From the NCBI RefSeq assembly GCF_019599505.1, contig NZ_RKLT01000015.1, forward strand, positions 8,803 through 72,802: a stretch of DNA of 64,000 bases, in the 5' to 3' direction. The position numbers were made by a program, and so were the translations under genes. The stretch is from Haloarcula nitratireducens. GTDB taxonomy: Archaea; Halobacteriota; Halobacteria; Halobacteriales; Haloarculaceae. Under the pieces are notes generated by a model that saw nothing but the letters and a program-made list of their open reading frames with translations, was not told where the DNA came from and ran no database searches. The first letter of the stretch is position 1. Every line of letters starts with the position of its first letter. Below are positions 25,340 to 33,376 of this stretch, piece by piece.

Positions 25340-25858
25340 TCAGCCGTCGGTTCCGTCCCCGTCGGCCGTCGCTCCCTCGTCGACGGTCTCTCCGATTCGC
25401 TCCGCCGCGGTCTCTCGGTCGCCGGTCGCCGGGACGAGACCGGTCGCGGCCCCCAGTCCGAACGGCGGCATGTTGACGTAGACGGACTCGTGGTCGCCGG
25501 CCCGAACCCGGTAGGTCTCGTGCCAGATGCCCACGTCGCCCCCTTCGCCCACTTCGGCGGCGAACCGCTTCCAGGCCGGCAAGTGCTCGCCGTCGGGGTC
25601 GTGGGCGTACGCGTGCAGATCCTCGAAGGAACGCCAGAACTGCGTCAGGGTGACGTTCCTGAGGCCGAAACTGGTCCGGCGGCCGAGTAGCCCGCTATCG
25701 GGGTCGGCGTCGAGCTCCCGTAACATCCGGGGCATCGCGAGGAAGACGGGGAGCCACTCGTGGACCTTCCAGAGCTTGTTGAGGCGGATACCGATGCGAA
25801 ACACCACGAAACCGTCGTCGACGTCGGCGGTCATCCGGCGTGGAATCGGGTCGCTCAT
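25340..25858 (-). CDS. DUF4188 monooxygenase-like protein
   Basis: A 172-residue protein of the DUF4188 family. It has an alpha-beta barrel related to antibiotic-biosynthesis monooxygenases. Typical segments are [22 protein letters not shown] and the later [26 protein letters not shown] and [10 protein letters not shown]. The last 40 residues are an acidic tail. The enzymatic role is unproven. It stands alone. Confidence 0.85.
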   Translation of the reverse strand: MSDPIPRRMTADVDDGFVVFRIGIRLNKLWKVHEWLPVFLAMPRMLRELDADPDSGLLGRRTSFGLRNVTLTQFWRSFEDLHAYAHDPDGEHLPAWKRFAAEVGEGGDVGIWHETYRVRAGDHESVYVNMPPFGLGAATGLVPATGDRETAAERIGETVDEGATADGDGTDG

Positions 25859-25920
25859 GTCTTTCGATTAACACTACTGGCTCCCGACGCATGTCTGTTA
25901 GTGTACGGAAAAGATCACAC

Positions 25921-26577
25921 TCACACCACGTCGCCGCGGACCGTCGCGCCCTCCTGGCGCTCGCGGTAGGCCCGAACGGCGTCGGCGGCCTCGTCGGCCT
26001 CCCCGTCGTCCATCCCGAGCATCTCCAGCGCGCCCGACAGCGTCGGGAGGACGAAGTCGCCGTCCCGGAGCTTCTCGAAGGCTTCCTCGGAGCGTTGCCC
26101 GTCCACCCACAGACACGCGCCGCGGGGGTCCAGAATCTGCTCGTAGTCGTCGCGGGCCATCGCGCCCTGTAGCCGCTGGGTGACGTTGTCGTCGAAGGAG
26201 GCGTTACACACCTCTAGGTGAACCGGTTCGTCCCCGTCGTCGGGCAGCAGGTGAGCGGCCAGACACTTCTCGGGGGCAGCGTGGCCGTTCGCGTTGGCCC
26301 GGAGGTACTCGGGGTACTCGTCGGCCCACTCCGCGCGAACCGTCTTGCCGACGCCGTCGACGCCGTGGCTCCGCTGGAACTCCTCGGCGCGTTCGGGGGC
26401 GTCCTTGAACAGGATGTCCTTGGTGACGTAGATATCGAGGCGCTCGATGGGGTCCAGTCCCAGCGCCACGTCGCCGTACACCCATACCTCCCGAACTGGC
26501 ACCGGCATCGTCTCCTCCTCGACGGTGGCGACGACGTCCTCGACTCGGGAAACGGCCGCCGCGCGGTCCATGCTCAT
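25921..26577 (-). CDS. Haloarchaeal conserved protein of unknown function
   Basis: A 218-residue soluble acidic protein. Readable conserved-looking segments are VREVWVYGDVALGLDPIERLDIYVTKDILFK (residues about 28-58) and ACLWVDGQRSEEAF. It resembles nucleotidyltransferase-like haloarchaeal proteins in having a GD...LDIYVTKD strand, but no catalytic motif is certain. A second ATG two codons inside the frame (26571) is equally possible. It is divergent from the alpha/beta hydrolase gene at 26662. Confidence 0.7.
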   Translation of the reverse strand: MSMDRAAAVSRVEDVVATVEEETMPVPVREVWVYGDVALGLDPIERLDIYVTKDILFKDAPERAEEFQRSHGVDGVGKTVRAEWADEYPEYLRANANGHAAPEKCLAAHLLPDDGDEPVHLEVCNASFDDNVTQRLQGAMARDDYEQILDPRGACLWVDGQRSEEAFEKLRDGDFVLPTLSGALEMLGMDDGEADEAADAVRAYRERQEGATVRGDVV

Positions 26578-26661
26578 CGCGTGGGCGTAGTGGACGGGCG
26601 GGCAAATCGCTGACGCTCTGCCGGCCGCGGCCTTTTACAGGGGGCCGTCGAAGGCCCGGCC

Positions 26662-27363
26662 ATGCAGGTTCGCGTCTACGACGATGGAGCAGAGCGGGAC
26701 TGTCTGCTCGTCCTCGGGTGGGGCAATCGTTGTCGTCACGAGAACGTCCGGTGGCTCGTCGACCGACTGGCAGAGCGCTACCGCGTCCACGCCGTCGAAC
26801 TGCCGACGCACATTACCGACGTCCGGCGCGAGTGGGTCGACCCGGTTCGGAGGTACGCCGCCGACCTCGACGAGTTCCCGATTCTCGCTCACAGCGCCGG
26901 CGGGCTGACCACCGCGCACCTCGACGCCGACGGCGTCACTAATCGCGTCTACCTCAGTCCGTGGTGGGGCGACGACCTCCCGTTCCCGAAGACGGTCGTG
27001 GAGGCACTCTCCCGACTCCCCATCACCGAACCGTTCCTCCCCACCGGTACGCTCGAACGCGAGGCCATCGGCGACCTCGCCACCGAGGCACAGATGCGCG
27101 ACGGGCCGGACGCCGCCTCGCCCGCGTTCCTGCGAACGACTCGCCGGGCACATGCCTCTCTCCCGCCGGCCCGCGAGAACGCCGTCGCGTTCTGCAGTCT
27201 CACGGACAGAATAGTGGACCCGAGAGCCATCGGGGAACGACTGCCCGCCGACCGAATCCGCCTGTACGACGGCGGACACGAACTGTTCAGTTCGAGCGCT
27301 CGGGACCGACATATCGACACCGTGCTCGACGCCCTCGAACGCGGCCCGGACGCGCTCTCGTAG
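26662..27363 (+). CDS. Alpha/beta hydrolase
   Basis: A 233-residue alpha/beta hydrolase-fold protein. The N-terminal strand LLVLGWGNRCRHENV lies where the oxyanion-hole loop is expected. The nucleophile elbow is AHSAGG (about residues 76-81, Ser78), and a C-terminal GGHELF segment offers the catalytic His, with Asp probably in the SLTDRIVD region. Substrate is unknown. It is followed 98 bp later by ncsA on the same strand. Confidence 0.85.
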   Translation: MQVRVYDDGAERDCLLVLGWGNRCRHENVRWLVDRLAERYRVHAVELPTHITDVRREWVDPVRRYAADLDEFPILAHSAGGLTTAHLDADGVTNRVYLSPWWGDDLPFPKTVVEALSRLPITEPFLPTGTLEREAIGDLATEAQMRDGPDAASPAFLRTTRRAHASLPPARENAVAFCSLTDRIVDPRAIGERLPADRIRLYDGGHELFSSSARDRHIDTVLDALERGPDALS

Positions 27364-27460
27364 ATCCGCTCTCGGCCGCCCGCGGCCCTCGTGGACGACG
27401 ACCGCTGGGGTTTCGAACCGAGACGAAACCCTCACCACCGCTCGCACGAAAGCGGAGACG

Positions 27461-28462
27461 ATGGAGTGTGACAAGTGCGGGGACCACGCGGTGCTGCACG
27501 CGGCGTACTCGGGGCTCCACCTCTGTGAGGACCACCTCTGTCGGACCGTCGAGAAGCGACTCCGGAGGCGGGTGCGCGAGGACGGTCTCGTCTCGGACGA
27601 CGCCACCCCCGAGGACCCGGAGACGTGGGTCATCGGTCTCTCGGGCGGGAAAGACAGCGTCGTCCTCACGTCGATCCTCCACGACGTCTTCGAGCGCGAC
27701 CCGCGAATCGAACTCGTCGCCCTGTCGATTCACGAGGGGATCGAGGGCTACCGCGATAAGAGCCTGGAGGCCTGCGAGGAACTGACCGAGGACCTGGGCA
27801 TCCGTCACGAAGTCGTCTCCTACGCCGAGGAGTTCGACGTGCGGATGGACGACGTCGTCGAGAAGGACCCCGAGGGGATGGCCGCCTGCGCGTACTGCGG
27901 CGTCTTCCGCCGGGACGTCCTCTCGCGGTACGCCGAGGAACTGGACGCGGACAAACTGCTGACGGGCCACAACCTAGACGACGAGGCCGAGACGGCGCTG
28001 ATGAACTTCTTCGAGGGCGACGTCGAGCAGATGGCCCAGCACTTCGACGCCTCGCTCGGGCCGTTCGAAAAGCAGTCCAACGGTGACGCGCCGACCGAAC
28101 GAACGCGGGAGAAACAGGACCACCACGTCCCGCGGGCGAAACCGCTTCGGGACGTTCCCGAGAAGGAGATCGCGCTGTACGCCCGCTTCCGGGACCTGCC
28201 GGCACACATCACCGAGTGTCCCCACGCCGAGGAGGCCTACCGCGGCGAGATCCAGCAGTTGATGCTCGGTCTCGAAGAGAACCACCCCGGCACGCGCCAC
28301 TCGATCATGGCCGGCTACGAGAAGCTCGCGGCGCTGGCGGCCGACGCCTACGGCGGCGACAATGCCGACGCCGAGTTCGGCGAGTGCGACAGTTGCGGCG
28401 CGCCGACCGCTCGGGACCTGTGTCGGAAGTGCAACCTCCTCGACGCCCTCGAAGCGGTTTAA
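27461..28462 (+). CDS. ncsA: tRNA 2-thiouridine synthesis protein NcsA/TtuA family
   Basis: A 333-residue tRNA thiolase that adds sulfur to U34 of certain tRNAs using a SAMP-type ubiquitin-like sulfur carrier in haloarchaea. An N-terminal zinc finger uses Cys3, Cys6, Cys22 and Cys27. The PP-loop SGGKDS (residues 61-66) binds ATP. A CAYCGV motif and a later ECPHAEEAYR region supply cysteines for an iron-sulfur cluster. A C-terminal second zinc finger has CDSCG and CRKC. In Haloferax this gene lies close to ftsZ2, as here. Confidence 0.94.
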   Translation: MECDKCGDHAVLHAAYSGLHLCEDHLCRTVEKRLRRRVREDGLVSDDATPEDPETWVIGLSGGKDSVVLTSILHDVFERDPRIELVALSIHEGIEGYRDKSLEACEELTEDLGIRHEVVSYAEEFDVRMDDVVEKDPEGMAACAYCGVFRRDVLSRYAEELDADKLLTGHNLDDEAETALMNFFEGDVEQMAQHFDASLGPFEKQSNGDAPTERTREKQDHHVPRAKPLRDVPEKEIALYARFRDLPAHITECPHAEEAYRGEIQQLMLGLEENHPGTRHSIMAGYEKLAALAADAYGGDNADAEFGECDSCGAPTARDLCRKCNLLDALEAV

Positions 28463-28476
28463 TCGAGCGCGTCGCC

Positions 28477-28586
28477 GATTCGCGCATAAGTCGTGTCTAA
28501 CGCCCGCACGACTGGTGACCGACTCGTGTCTCACTCGCGTCTGCCTCGTGGGCGATTCGTGTCAGACTCGTGTATGAGTCGTGCCC
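28477..28586. repeat. Degenerate 11-bp tandem repeat, about ten units
   Basis: Starting 15 bp after the ncsA stop, the sequence divides into ten consecutive 11-mers, for example GATTCGCGCAT, AAGTCGTGTCT, GACTGGTGACC, GACTCGTGTCT, CACTCGCGTCT, GATTCGTGTCA, GACTCGTGTAT and GAGTCGTGCCC. The consensus is GACTCGTGTCT. Six units in a row (28521-28586) are closest to consensus. The spacing is nearly one DNA helical turn. It ends about 70 bp before the DUF4397 gene. Confidence 0.75.
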
Positions 28587-28653
28587 GTTCCCGGTGGGAA
28601 TCTGGAAATGGTTCATGTGTCGGTAATCCTCCCTTTCTGACGGTGTATTCCAT

Positions 28654-29403
28654 ATGACACCTGACCGACGAGACGTGTTGCGAGGTATCGCCGCCGCCGG
28701 AACCGCCCCCGCCATCGCGGGCGTCGCGAGTGCGCACGACGATGACGACTACGAGGACGATAACGACTACGACGAGGACGCCCTCGTCCGGGCCGTCCAC
28801 GCGTCCCCCGACGCTCCGGACGTCGACGTCTACGTCGACGGCGACCGGGTACTGAAAGACGTCGAGTACGGCACCATCTCGGACTATCTCCGGGTCGAAC
28901 CGGACGAGTACGAGGTGAAGATAACCGCCGCAGGCGACCGGGACACCGTCGTCTTCGAGGACGACCTCGAACTCGAGGAGGACGAGGCGTACACCGTCGT
29001 CGCCACCGGCGAACTCGCCGAGGACGACTTCGAGGTGTTCGTCTACGAGGACGACCGGAGCATCCGACGGGACCGGGCCCGCGTTCGGGTCATCCATGCC
29101 TCGCCGGACGCCCCCGACGTGGACGTGACCCTCGACGAGGGCGACGCCGTCCTCATCGAAGACCTCGAGTTCGGCGAGGCGAGCGACTATCTGACGGTCA
29201 AGCCGGGCCGCTACGAGCTGGAAGTGCGACCCGCGAGCTCGAAGAACGACAACCCCTTCGACGCGGAGTTCGACGTCCGACTCCGTCCGGGCCGGGTGTA
29301 CACCGTCGTCGCCACCGGGTTCTTCATGCCCGACAAAGCCGCGGAGTACGAAGTGTTCGACCTCCTGGGAGCGGTCGACGCCCGCCGCGACGACGACCAC
29401 TGA
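28654..29403 (+). CDS. Exported double DUF4397 protein
   Basis: A 249-residue exported protein. It begins with a Tat-type signal (PDRRDVLRGIAAAGTAPAIAG) with cleavage expected near ASA (about residue 28), then a stretch of Asp/Tyr/Glu. Two DUF4397 (Ig-like beta) repeats follow: one with VRAVHASPDAPDVDVYVDG (about residues 47-65) and one with VRVIHASPDAPDVDVTLDE (about 146-164). Each ends in YTVVATG. DUF4397 proteins are surface-exposed with no known enzyme activity. The 11-bp tandem repeat lies in its upstream region. Confidence 0.9.
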   Translation: MTPDRRDVLRGIAAAGTAPAIAGVASAHDDDDYEDDNDYDEDALVRAVHASPDAPDVDVYVDGDRVLKDVEYGTISDYLRVEPDEYEVKITAAGDRDTVVFEDDLELEEDEAYTVVATGELAEDDFEVFVYEDDRSIRRDRARVRVIHASPDAPDVDVTLDEGDAVLIEDLEFGEASDYLTVKPGRYELEVRPASSKNDNPFDAEFDVRLRPGRVYTVVATGFFMPDKAAEYEVFDLLGAVDARRDDDH

Positions 29404-29463
29404 GTCGGCTTACCGTCGATACGTGGCGTATACTAAGGGCGTCCCAACGCGTCCGTTCCGCCG

Positions 29464-29742
29464 ATGGAGACCGTGCTCTGGCAGGTCCTCGCCGGCACCG
29501 AGGGCGGGCCCAACCGGGTCCGAATCCTTCGCGTCCTCGACGAGCGACCGCGGAACCGCCACCGGCTCGCCGACGACCTCTCGCTCAACTACAAGACGGT
29601 CGAACACCACCTCGACGTGCTCTCGAAGCACGGCTTGGTCGAGCACAGCGACTCCGACTACGGGGCCGTCTACTTCCCGACGGAGACGGCTCAGGAATAC
29701 TGGTCGGTCATCGAGCGGATCGCGGAGACGACCGACGCTTAG
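29464..29742 (+). CDS. Winged-HTH (ArsR-like) regulator
   Basis: A 92-residue winged-helix protein with RVRILRVLDERPRNRHRLADDLSLNYKTVEHHLDVLSKHGLVE (the HTH is about residues 20-62). It then has a wing with YGAVYFPTE. It is an ArsR-type DNA-binding protein without a separate sensor domain. The promoter is short and neighbours offer no clear target. It is convergent with ftsZ2 (86 bp gap). Confidence 0.88.
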   Translation: METVLWQVLAGTEGGPNRVRILRVLDERPRNRHRLADDLSLNYKTVEHHLDVLSKHGLVEHSDSDYGAVYFPTETAQEYWSVIERIAETTDA

Positions 29743-29828
29743 CGGCGTGTTCCGTTCGACTGACCGCGTTCGTCGGGAGCCGTCGCTCGGAGCGCGAAAA
29801 CGGAGAGGAAAGGAGAGTCGGTCGGCGG

Positions 29829-31058
29829 TTACTCGTTCGTCCGGATGACGTCGAGCCCGTTGTTCTTCTCTCGCTGGTCGCGGCCGCCGTCGGTCTCGCC
29901 GTAGCCGCTGGGGCTGCCGGCGTGGTTGGCGGTGCCGCCGTCGTTGGCGCTGGCTTCGAAGTTCTCGGAGGCGTCGAAGGAGGTGTCGTCGCCGACCTCC
30001 TGGATCGCCTCGCGGGACTTGTTGGCCTGCTTCTGCGTGGTCGGGCCGAGCACCTGCGCGGACTGGACGCCGGTCATGATGGCCATGACGCGGACCTTGC
30101 CCTTGTACTCCTCCTGGATGCGAGCGCCCCAGATGACGTTCGCCGAGGCCTCGAGGCGCTCGGTGATGTTCTGAGCGATGCCCTCGGCCTCCTTCAGGGT
30201 GAGGTCCGGGCCGCCGGTGATGTGGACCAGGCCGCCGCTGGCACCGCGGTAGTCCACGTCCAGCAGCGGGTGGTTCATCGCGTCCTTGACGACCTCCTGG
30301 GTCTTGTTCTTGTCCTGGGTCTCGCCGACGAGCATCACCGCGACGCCGCCCTGGTTCATGATGGAGGTCATGTCGGCGTAGTCGAGGTTGATGAGGCTCG
30401 GCTGAGTGATCGTCTCGGAGATCCCCTTGACCGTCTCGGCGATGATCTGGTCCATCACCGAGAACGCCTTGCCGATGGGCAGGTTCGGGACGTAGTCGAG
30501 CAGGCGGTTGTTGTCCAGCACGATGATGGAGTCCGCCTCGTTGCGGAGCTTCTCCAGGCCTTCCTCGGCTTTCACCGTGCGGGCGCGCTCGACGTTGAAC
30601 GGCGTCGACACCATGCCGACGACGATCGCGCCCTGCTCTTTGGCGATCTTCGAGACGACGGGGGCGGCACCGGTGCCGGTCCCGCCGCCCATGCCGGCCG
30701 TGACGAACACGAGGTCCGCGTCGCCCAGCACTTCCTTGATAGTCCCCTGTGCCATCTCGGTGGCGCGCTCGCCCATCGAGGGGTCGCCGCCGGCGCCGAG
30801 TCCGTTGGTGAGGGACTTGCCGACCAGAATCTTCGTGTCGGCTTCGATCATCTTGAGGTGCTGTTTGTCCGTGTTGATGGCGACGGTGTCGGCACCCTCG
30901 ACGCCGATGTTGTAGAGCCGATTGACGGTGTTGTTCCCGGCACCGCCACAGCCGACGATGACGATCCGCGGGTCGCCGAACCCGTCGACGTCGTCCTCGG
31001 ACATCTTCTGCTGTTCCTGCTCGTCGCGTTCGAGGGCCTCGTTGACGATGTCCTGCAT
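29829..31058 (-). CDS. ftsZ2: Cell division protein FtsZ2
   Basis: A 409-residue tubulin-like GTPase. In haloarchaea FtsZ2 drives constriction of the division ring. The GTP-binding signature GGGTGTG is at residues 124-130, with [17 protein letters not shown] at residues 32-48 and the catalytic T7 loop [11 protein letters not shown] (224-234). The acidic, Asn/Gly-rich C-terminal tail (about residues 355-409) would recruit partners. The ATG at 31058 starts 2 nt after the cdrS stop, and MQDIV is the usual N terminus; an earlier in-frame start at 31076 would overlap cdrS. It is in the known cdrS-ftsZ2 gene pair arrangement. Confidence 0.95.
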   Translation of the reverse strand: MQDIVNEALERDEQEQQKMSEDDVDGFGDPRIVIVGCGGAGNNTVNRLYNIGVEGADTVAINTDKQHLKMIEADTKILVGKSLTNGLGAGGDPSMGERATEMAQGTIKEVLGDADLVFVTAGMGGGTGTGAAPVVSKIAKEQGAIVVGMVSTPFNVERARTVKAEEGLEKLRNEADSIIVLDNNRLLDYVPNLPIGKAFSVMDQIIAETVKGISETITQPSLINLDYADMTSIMNQGGVAVMLVGETQDKNKTQEVVKDAMNHPLLDVDYRGASGGLVHITGGPDLTLKEAEGIAQNITERLEASANVIWGARIQEEYKGKVRVMAIMTGVQSAQVLGPTTQKQANKSREAIQEVGDDTSFDASENFEASANDGGTANHAGSPSGYGETDGGRDQREKNNGLDVIRTNE

Positions 31059-31060
31059 CG

Positions 31061-31243
31061 TTAGGCCCTCGCCCACGTCCGCTTTTGCTTCTCGGAAGCA
31101 CGCTCGGAGCCGTCCTGTTCTGCGAGCATCTCACGGACGGCCGAGCGAATCGCCTCGCTTCGGTTGGGGTATTCCCCCGTCTCGACCATCTGTTCGACCT
31201 CTTCGATCTGCTGCTTCGGAATCCGTAGTGTCACACGCTCCAT
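31061..31243 (-). CDS. cdrS: Ribbon-helix-helix regulator CdrS
   Basis: A 60-residue ribbon-helix-helix protein: strand [21 protein letters not shown], then [17 protein letters not shown]. In haloarchaea CdrS (cell division regulator short) controls division genes, including ftsZ2, and is co-transcribed with it. Here it lies 2 nt upstream of ftsZ2. The function statement rests on published work on Halobacterium/Haloferax; the sequence supports the RHH fold and the operon. Confidence 0.92.
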   Translation of the reverse strand: MERVTLRIPKQQIEEVEQMVETGEYPNRSEAIRSAVREMLAEQDGSERASEKQKRTWARA

Positions 31244-31458
31244 TGTTATTGGTCCCCTTTGGGTAAGACGGCCTGAACGAGTCGAGATTTCGACCCGTCC
31301 AGTTGTTTACACCGTGAAACCGCAAGCCGATGGCGGGATGCCACCGTTGCGCACACCGTGTAAGACGACCGTCTTACGCAAGATGTACCACAAACTGGGG
31401 GATATTAAAACTATCGCCGAGTGTATGACAAACGCGCGTTTACGTCAGAAGAAACGCG

Positions 31459-32106
31459 CTACCGCTCGTTTGCGCCACTTCGCGATCGGTCGAGTACGTC
31501 CGCCGCCGGCGTCCGACGACCGCAGCTGGGACAGAACCCCCAGTCGGACCGGATCTCGTCACCGCAGTCACAGAAGACGCGCCGTGACGCCTTCTCACCG
31601 CAATTCGGGCAGTAAACGTGGTCTTCGGAGAGGTTTTCGCCACATTGGGCACAGGAGATCTGTTCGCCCGGTTCCGCGTTTTCACTGCGTTCGGTCGGTG
31701 TCTTACGGCTCTCAGCGCCGTGTGATACGTCGTCGGCGGCATCGGCAGCGGCCGCGTCGGACGCGTGTGACTCGGCCGCCTGTTCGGTCGCCACAGCGCC
31801 GCGTTCGGCGTCGAGGGAGATGTTTACGTTGACATCCTGTGGTTGCCGCGCGGGCCGCCGCTCGGGTAACCGGTCGGTGATGATGGCGTCGACACGCTCC
31901 GCGATGAGTTCGTCGATGCTCTCGGTGTCGGTCACCGATTCGGCCCCCGTCGACTCGGCGGAGTCAGAGCGAGTGGGTGACGGGTCGTCGCCGCTCCCGT
32001 CGAGGTACGCTCGGAGGGCCTCGCGCATGACCTCGCTCTTCGAGGCGTCGAACGCTTCGAGGCGCTCGATGAGGTCGTCGTCAGCGCGGAACGTGATCTT
32101 GCTCAT
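31459..32106 (-). CDS. cdrL: RHH and zinc-ribbon regulator, CdrL-like
   Basis: A 215-residue protein. The N-terminal ribbon-helix-helix (KITFRADDDLIERLEAF then SKSEVMREALRAYLDG, residues about 3-43) is DNA-binding. A long acidic linker follows. The C-terminal two zinc ribbons have cysteines arranged CAQCGENL...CPNCG and CDCGDEIR...CPSCG (about residues 150-200). A long RHH/zinc-ribbon protein named CdrL is encoded next to cdrS-ftsZ2 in haloarchaea and binds their promoter; the gene position and architecture here fit it. The name is assigned from memory of that system. Confidence 0.82.
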   Translation of the reverse strand: MSKITFRADDDLIERLEAFDASKSEVMREALRAYLDGSGDDPSPTRSDSAESTGAESVTDTESIDELIAERVDAIITDRLPERRPARQPQDVNVNISLDAERGAVATEQAAESHASDAAAADAADDVSHGAESRKTPTERSENAEPGEQISCAQCGENLSEDHVYCPNCGEKASRRVFCDCGDEIRSDWGFCPSCGRRTPAADVLDRSRSGANER

Positions 32107-32182
32107 CCGACTCGTAAGACAGGTCGTCACCCGGGTATTAAAATCTTCCCGATACGTCAGACGCACGGCTGCCGAGACGCGC

Positions 32183-32401
32183 TCACTCTCGCGGATCGAA
32201 CCCGGCGTCCCAGCGTTCGCCGCAGTCCGGACACTCGACGTGGTACGCGTTCGACCGCAGGAAGTGTGACTTCTCCTCGACGGACAGCTCCCCCGCATCG
32301 CGGGCACACGCGACGTGAAATCCGGTGCCGCAGTGGTCGCACGTCACTGACCGCAGCTCGCTGGTGAGGGGATCGGAACAGTAGATGCAGTCTCCGAGCA
32401 C
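32183..32401 (-). CDS. Small zinc-finger protein (RING-like cysteine pattern)
   Basis: A 72-residue protein with eight metal-binding-type residues: CIYCSDPL, CDHCGTGFHVAC, then ECPDCG near the C terminus. The spacing CxxC...CxxC...HxxC...CxxC resembles a RING/FYVE-like cross-brace or paired zinc ribbons. It is probably a nucleic acid- or protein-binding accessory. It is one gene upstream of cdrL in the same direction. Confidence 0.82.
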   Translation of the reverse strand: MLGDCIYCSDPLTSELRSVTCDHCGTGFHVACARDAGELSVEEKSHFLRSNAYHVECPDCGERWDAGFDPRE

Positions 32402-32573
32402 TGACAGAGACGTACAACGACCGGTGGTTTACGTGTTCCCCCATCTCGCGGTCCGATTGCTGCGGTGAGTGAGCGAGCATCCTACGTGGTACGCATCCCC
32501 GTGTGAGCGCCCCGCGAACGCCCCGAGAATAACAATCCTTAAGTCCGGACGGCGGGCTAATTCCTGTTGCTGC

Positions 32574-32647
32574 CCGCCCTTAGCTCAGACTGGTAGAGCA
32601 GTCGACTGTAGATCGACTTGTCCCCCGTTCAAATCGGGGAGGGCGGA
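32574..32647 (+). tRNA. tRNA-Tyr (GTA)
   Basis: A 74-nt tRNA. The acceptor stem CCGCCCT (32574-32580) pairs with AGGGCGG (32640-32646), and the discriminator base is A. The D arm is GCTC...GAGC, the anticodon stem is GTCGA/TCGAC around loop CTGTAGA with anticodon GTA, and the T arm is CCCCG-TTCAAAT-CGGGG. No intron and no encoded CCA. A CCTTAAG-type TATA segment lies about 35 nt upstream. Confidence 0.95.
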
Positions 32648-33076
32648 CTTTTCCTGCGAACAGCGTGAGCAGTGAAACGTCCAACTGAGTAGATCTGAAC
32701 ACGGGAGTCGCAGTCCCGGAACGGCGTGACACGCCGCACGCCCGGAACGTCTCCCATCTGTTCAAATCGGGGAGGGCGGACTCGTTCTGTCGGCCGAACT
32801 GCTGTCGGAAATCCATTTCGGTACCTCGTTCCGCTCTATCTGTAGCTCGCCGGCTACGCGAAGTACCGATGAGAGCGACGAACCTAGTATCGTACTAGTG
32901 GCCAATAGAACATCGAATGGGTTCCGGCCCCCTTGCAGATCAGGCGGCCTGCGAACGAGTCAGGCGAGAGAACAGTTCTCGACGCGAACGCCCGTAACCT
33001 GTACGGAGAACCGTCAGATTGGGGGCGTGAAACCGCGTAAACGACCCACCCTCTTTTTGACAGAGCGGGTAGAAGC
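32648..33076. other. Intergenic region after tRNA-Tyr
   Basis: About 430 bp. It holds the duplicated tRNA 3' end (32760-32782), an inverted repeat CGGCGTG-A-CACGCCG at 32722-32736, and a CTCTTTTTGAC TATA-like tract at 33049-33059 that would serve the small zinc-ribbon gene. The rest shows no coding signal. Confidence 0.6.
32760..32782. repeat. Direct repeat of the tRNA-Tyr 3' end
   Basis: These 23 bp are identical to 32627-32649, which covers most of the T arm, the 3' acceptor strand, the discriminator and two bases beyond the tRNA. The copies are 133 bp apart in the same orientation. Such a pair is the usual trace of tRNA-targeted integration (att sites). Confidence 0.8.
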
Positions 33077-33250
33077 ATGGCTTGGTCGTCGATGGGAGTC
33101 TTTGACAAAGCACGCAACGTTTCCCAACTCGGGGAACAGGATAGATGCCCGTACATCTGTCTGGAATGTGAGGAGTCGTTCGAAGTCCAGTACCACTCCT
33201 GTCCGGTCTGCGACGGATACGACGTCCGCCGGGCCGAGTGGGTCGAATAG
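33077..33250 (+). CDS. Small zinc-ribbon protein
   Basis: A 57-residue protein (or 52 residues from the ATG at 33092). It contains CPYICLECEESFEVQYHSC followed by PVCDG, that is two CxxC-type cysteine pairs (CLEC and CPVC) forming a rubredoxin-like zinc ribbon, and ends RRAEWVE. Such small zinc-ribbon proteins are common and uncharacterised in haloarchaea. A TATA-like CTCTTTTTGAC ends about 18 nt before the first ATG. Confidence 0.75.
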   Translation: MAWSSMGVFDKARNVSQLGEQDRCPYICLECEESFEVQYHSCPVCDGYDVRRAEWVE

Positions 33251-33376
33251 CCCTCGACGTCCACACTGGCACGTCCTAGCCGATGCTATCGGGCTCAACG
33301 CCCTTTTTTGCCGCACGTCTCCAGCGCCGCATGCCGCTTGGCACAGCCACAAGTAACCGCGAGCGGTAGCGAGCGT

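Noticed and set aside
28463..28653. CRISPR array at the repeat after ncsA
   Set aside because: Units are 11 bp, contiguous and without spacers, so it is a tandem repeat and not a CRISPR array.
32884..33264. Minus-strand frame of 126 codons over the small zinc-ribbon gene
   Set aside because: The plus strand encodes a compact zinc ribbon with CxxC pairs and a promoter; the minus-strand translation shows no motif.
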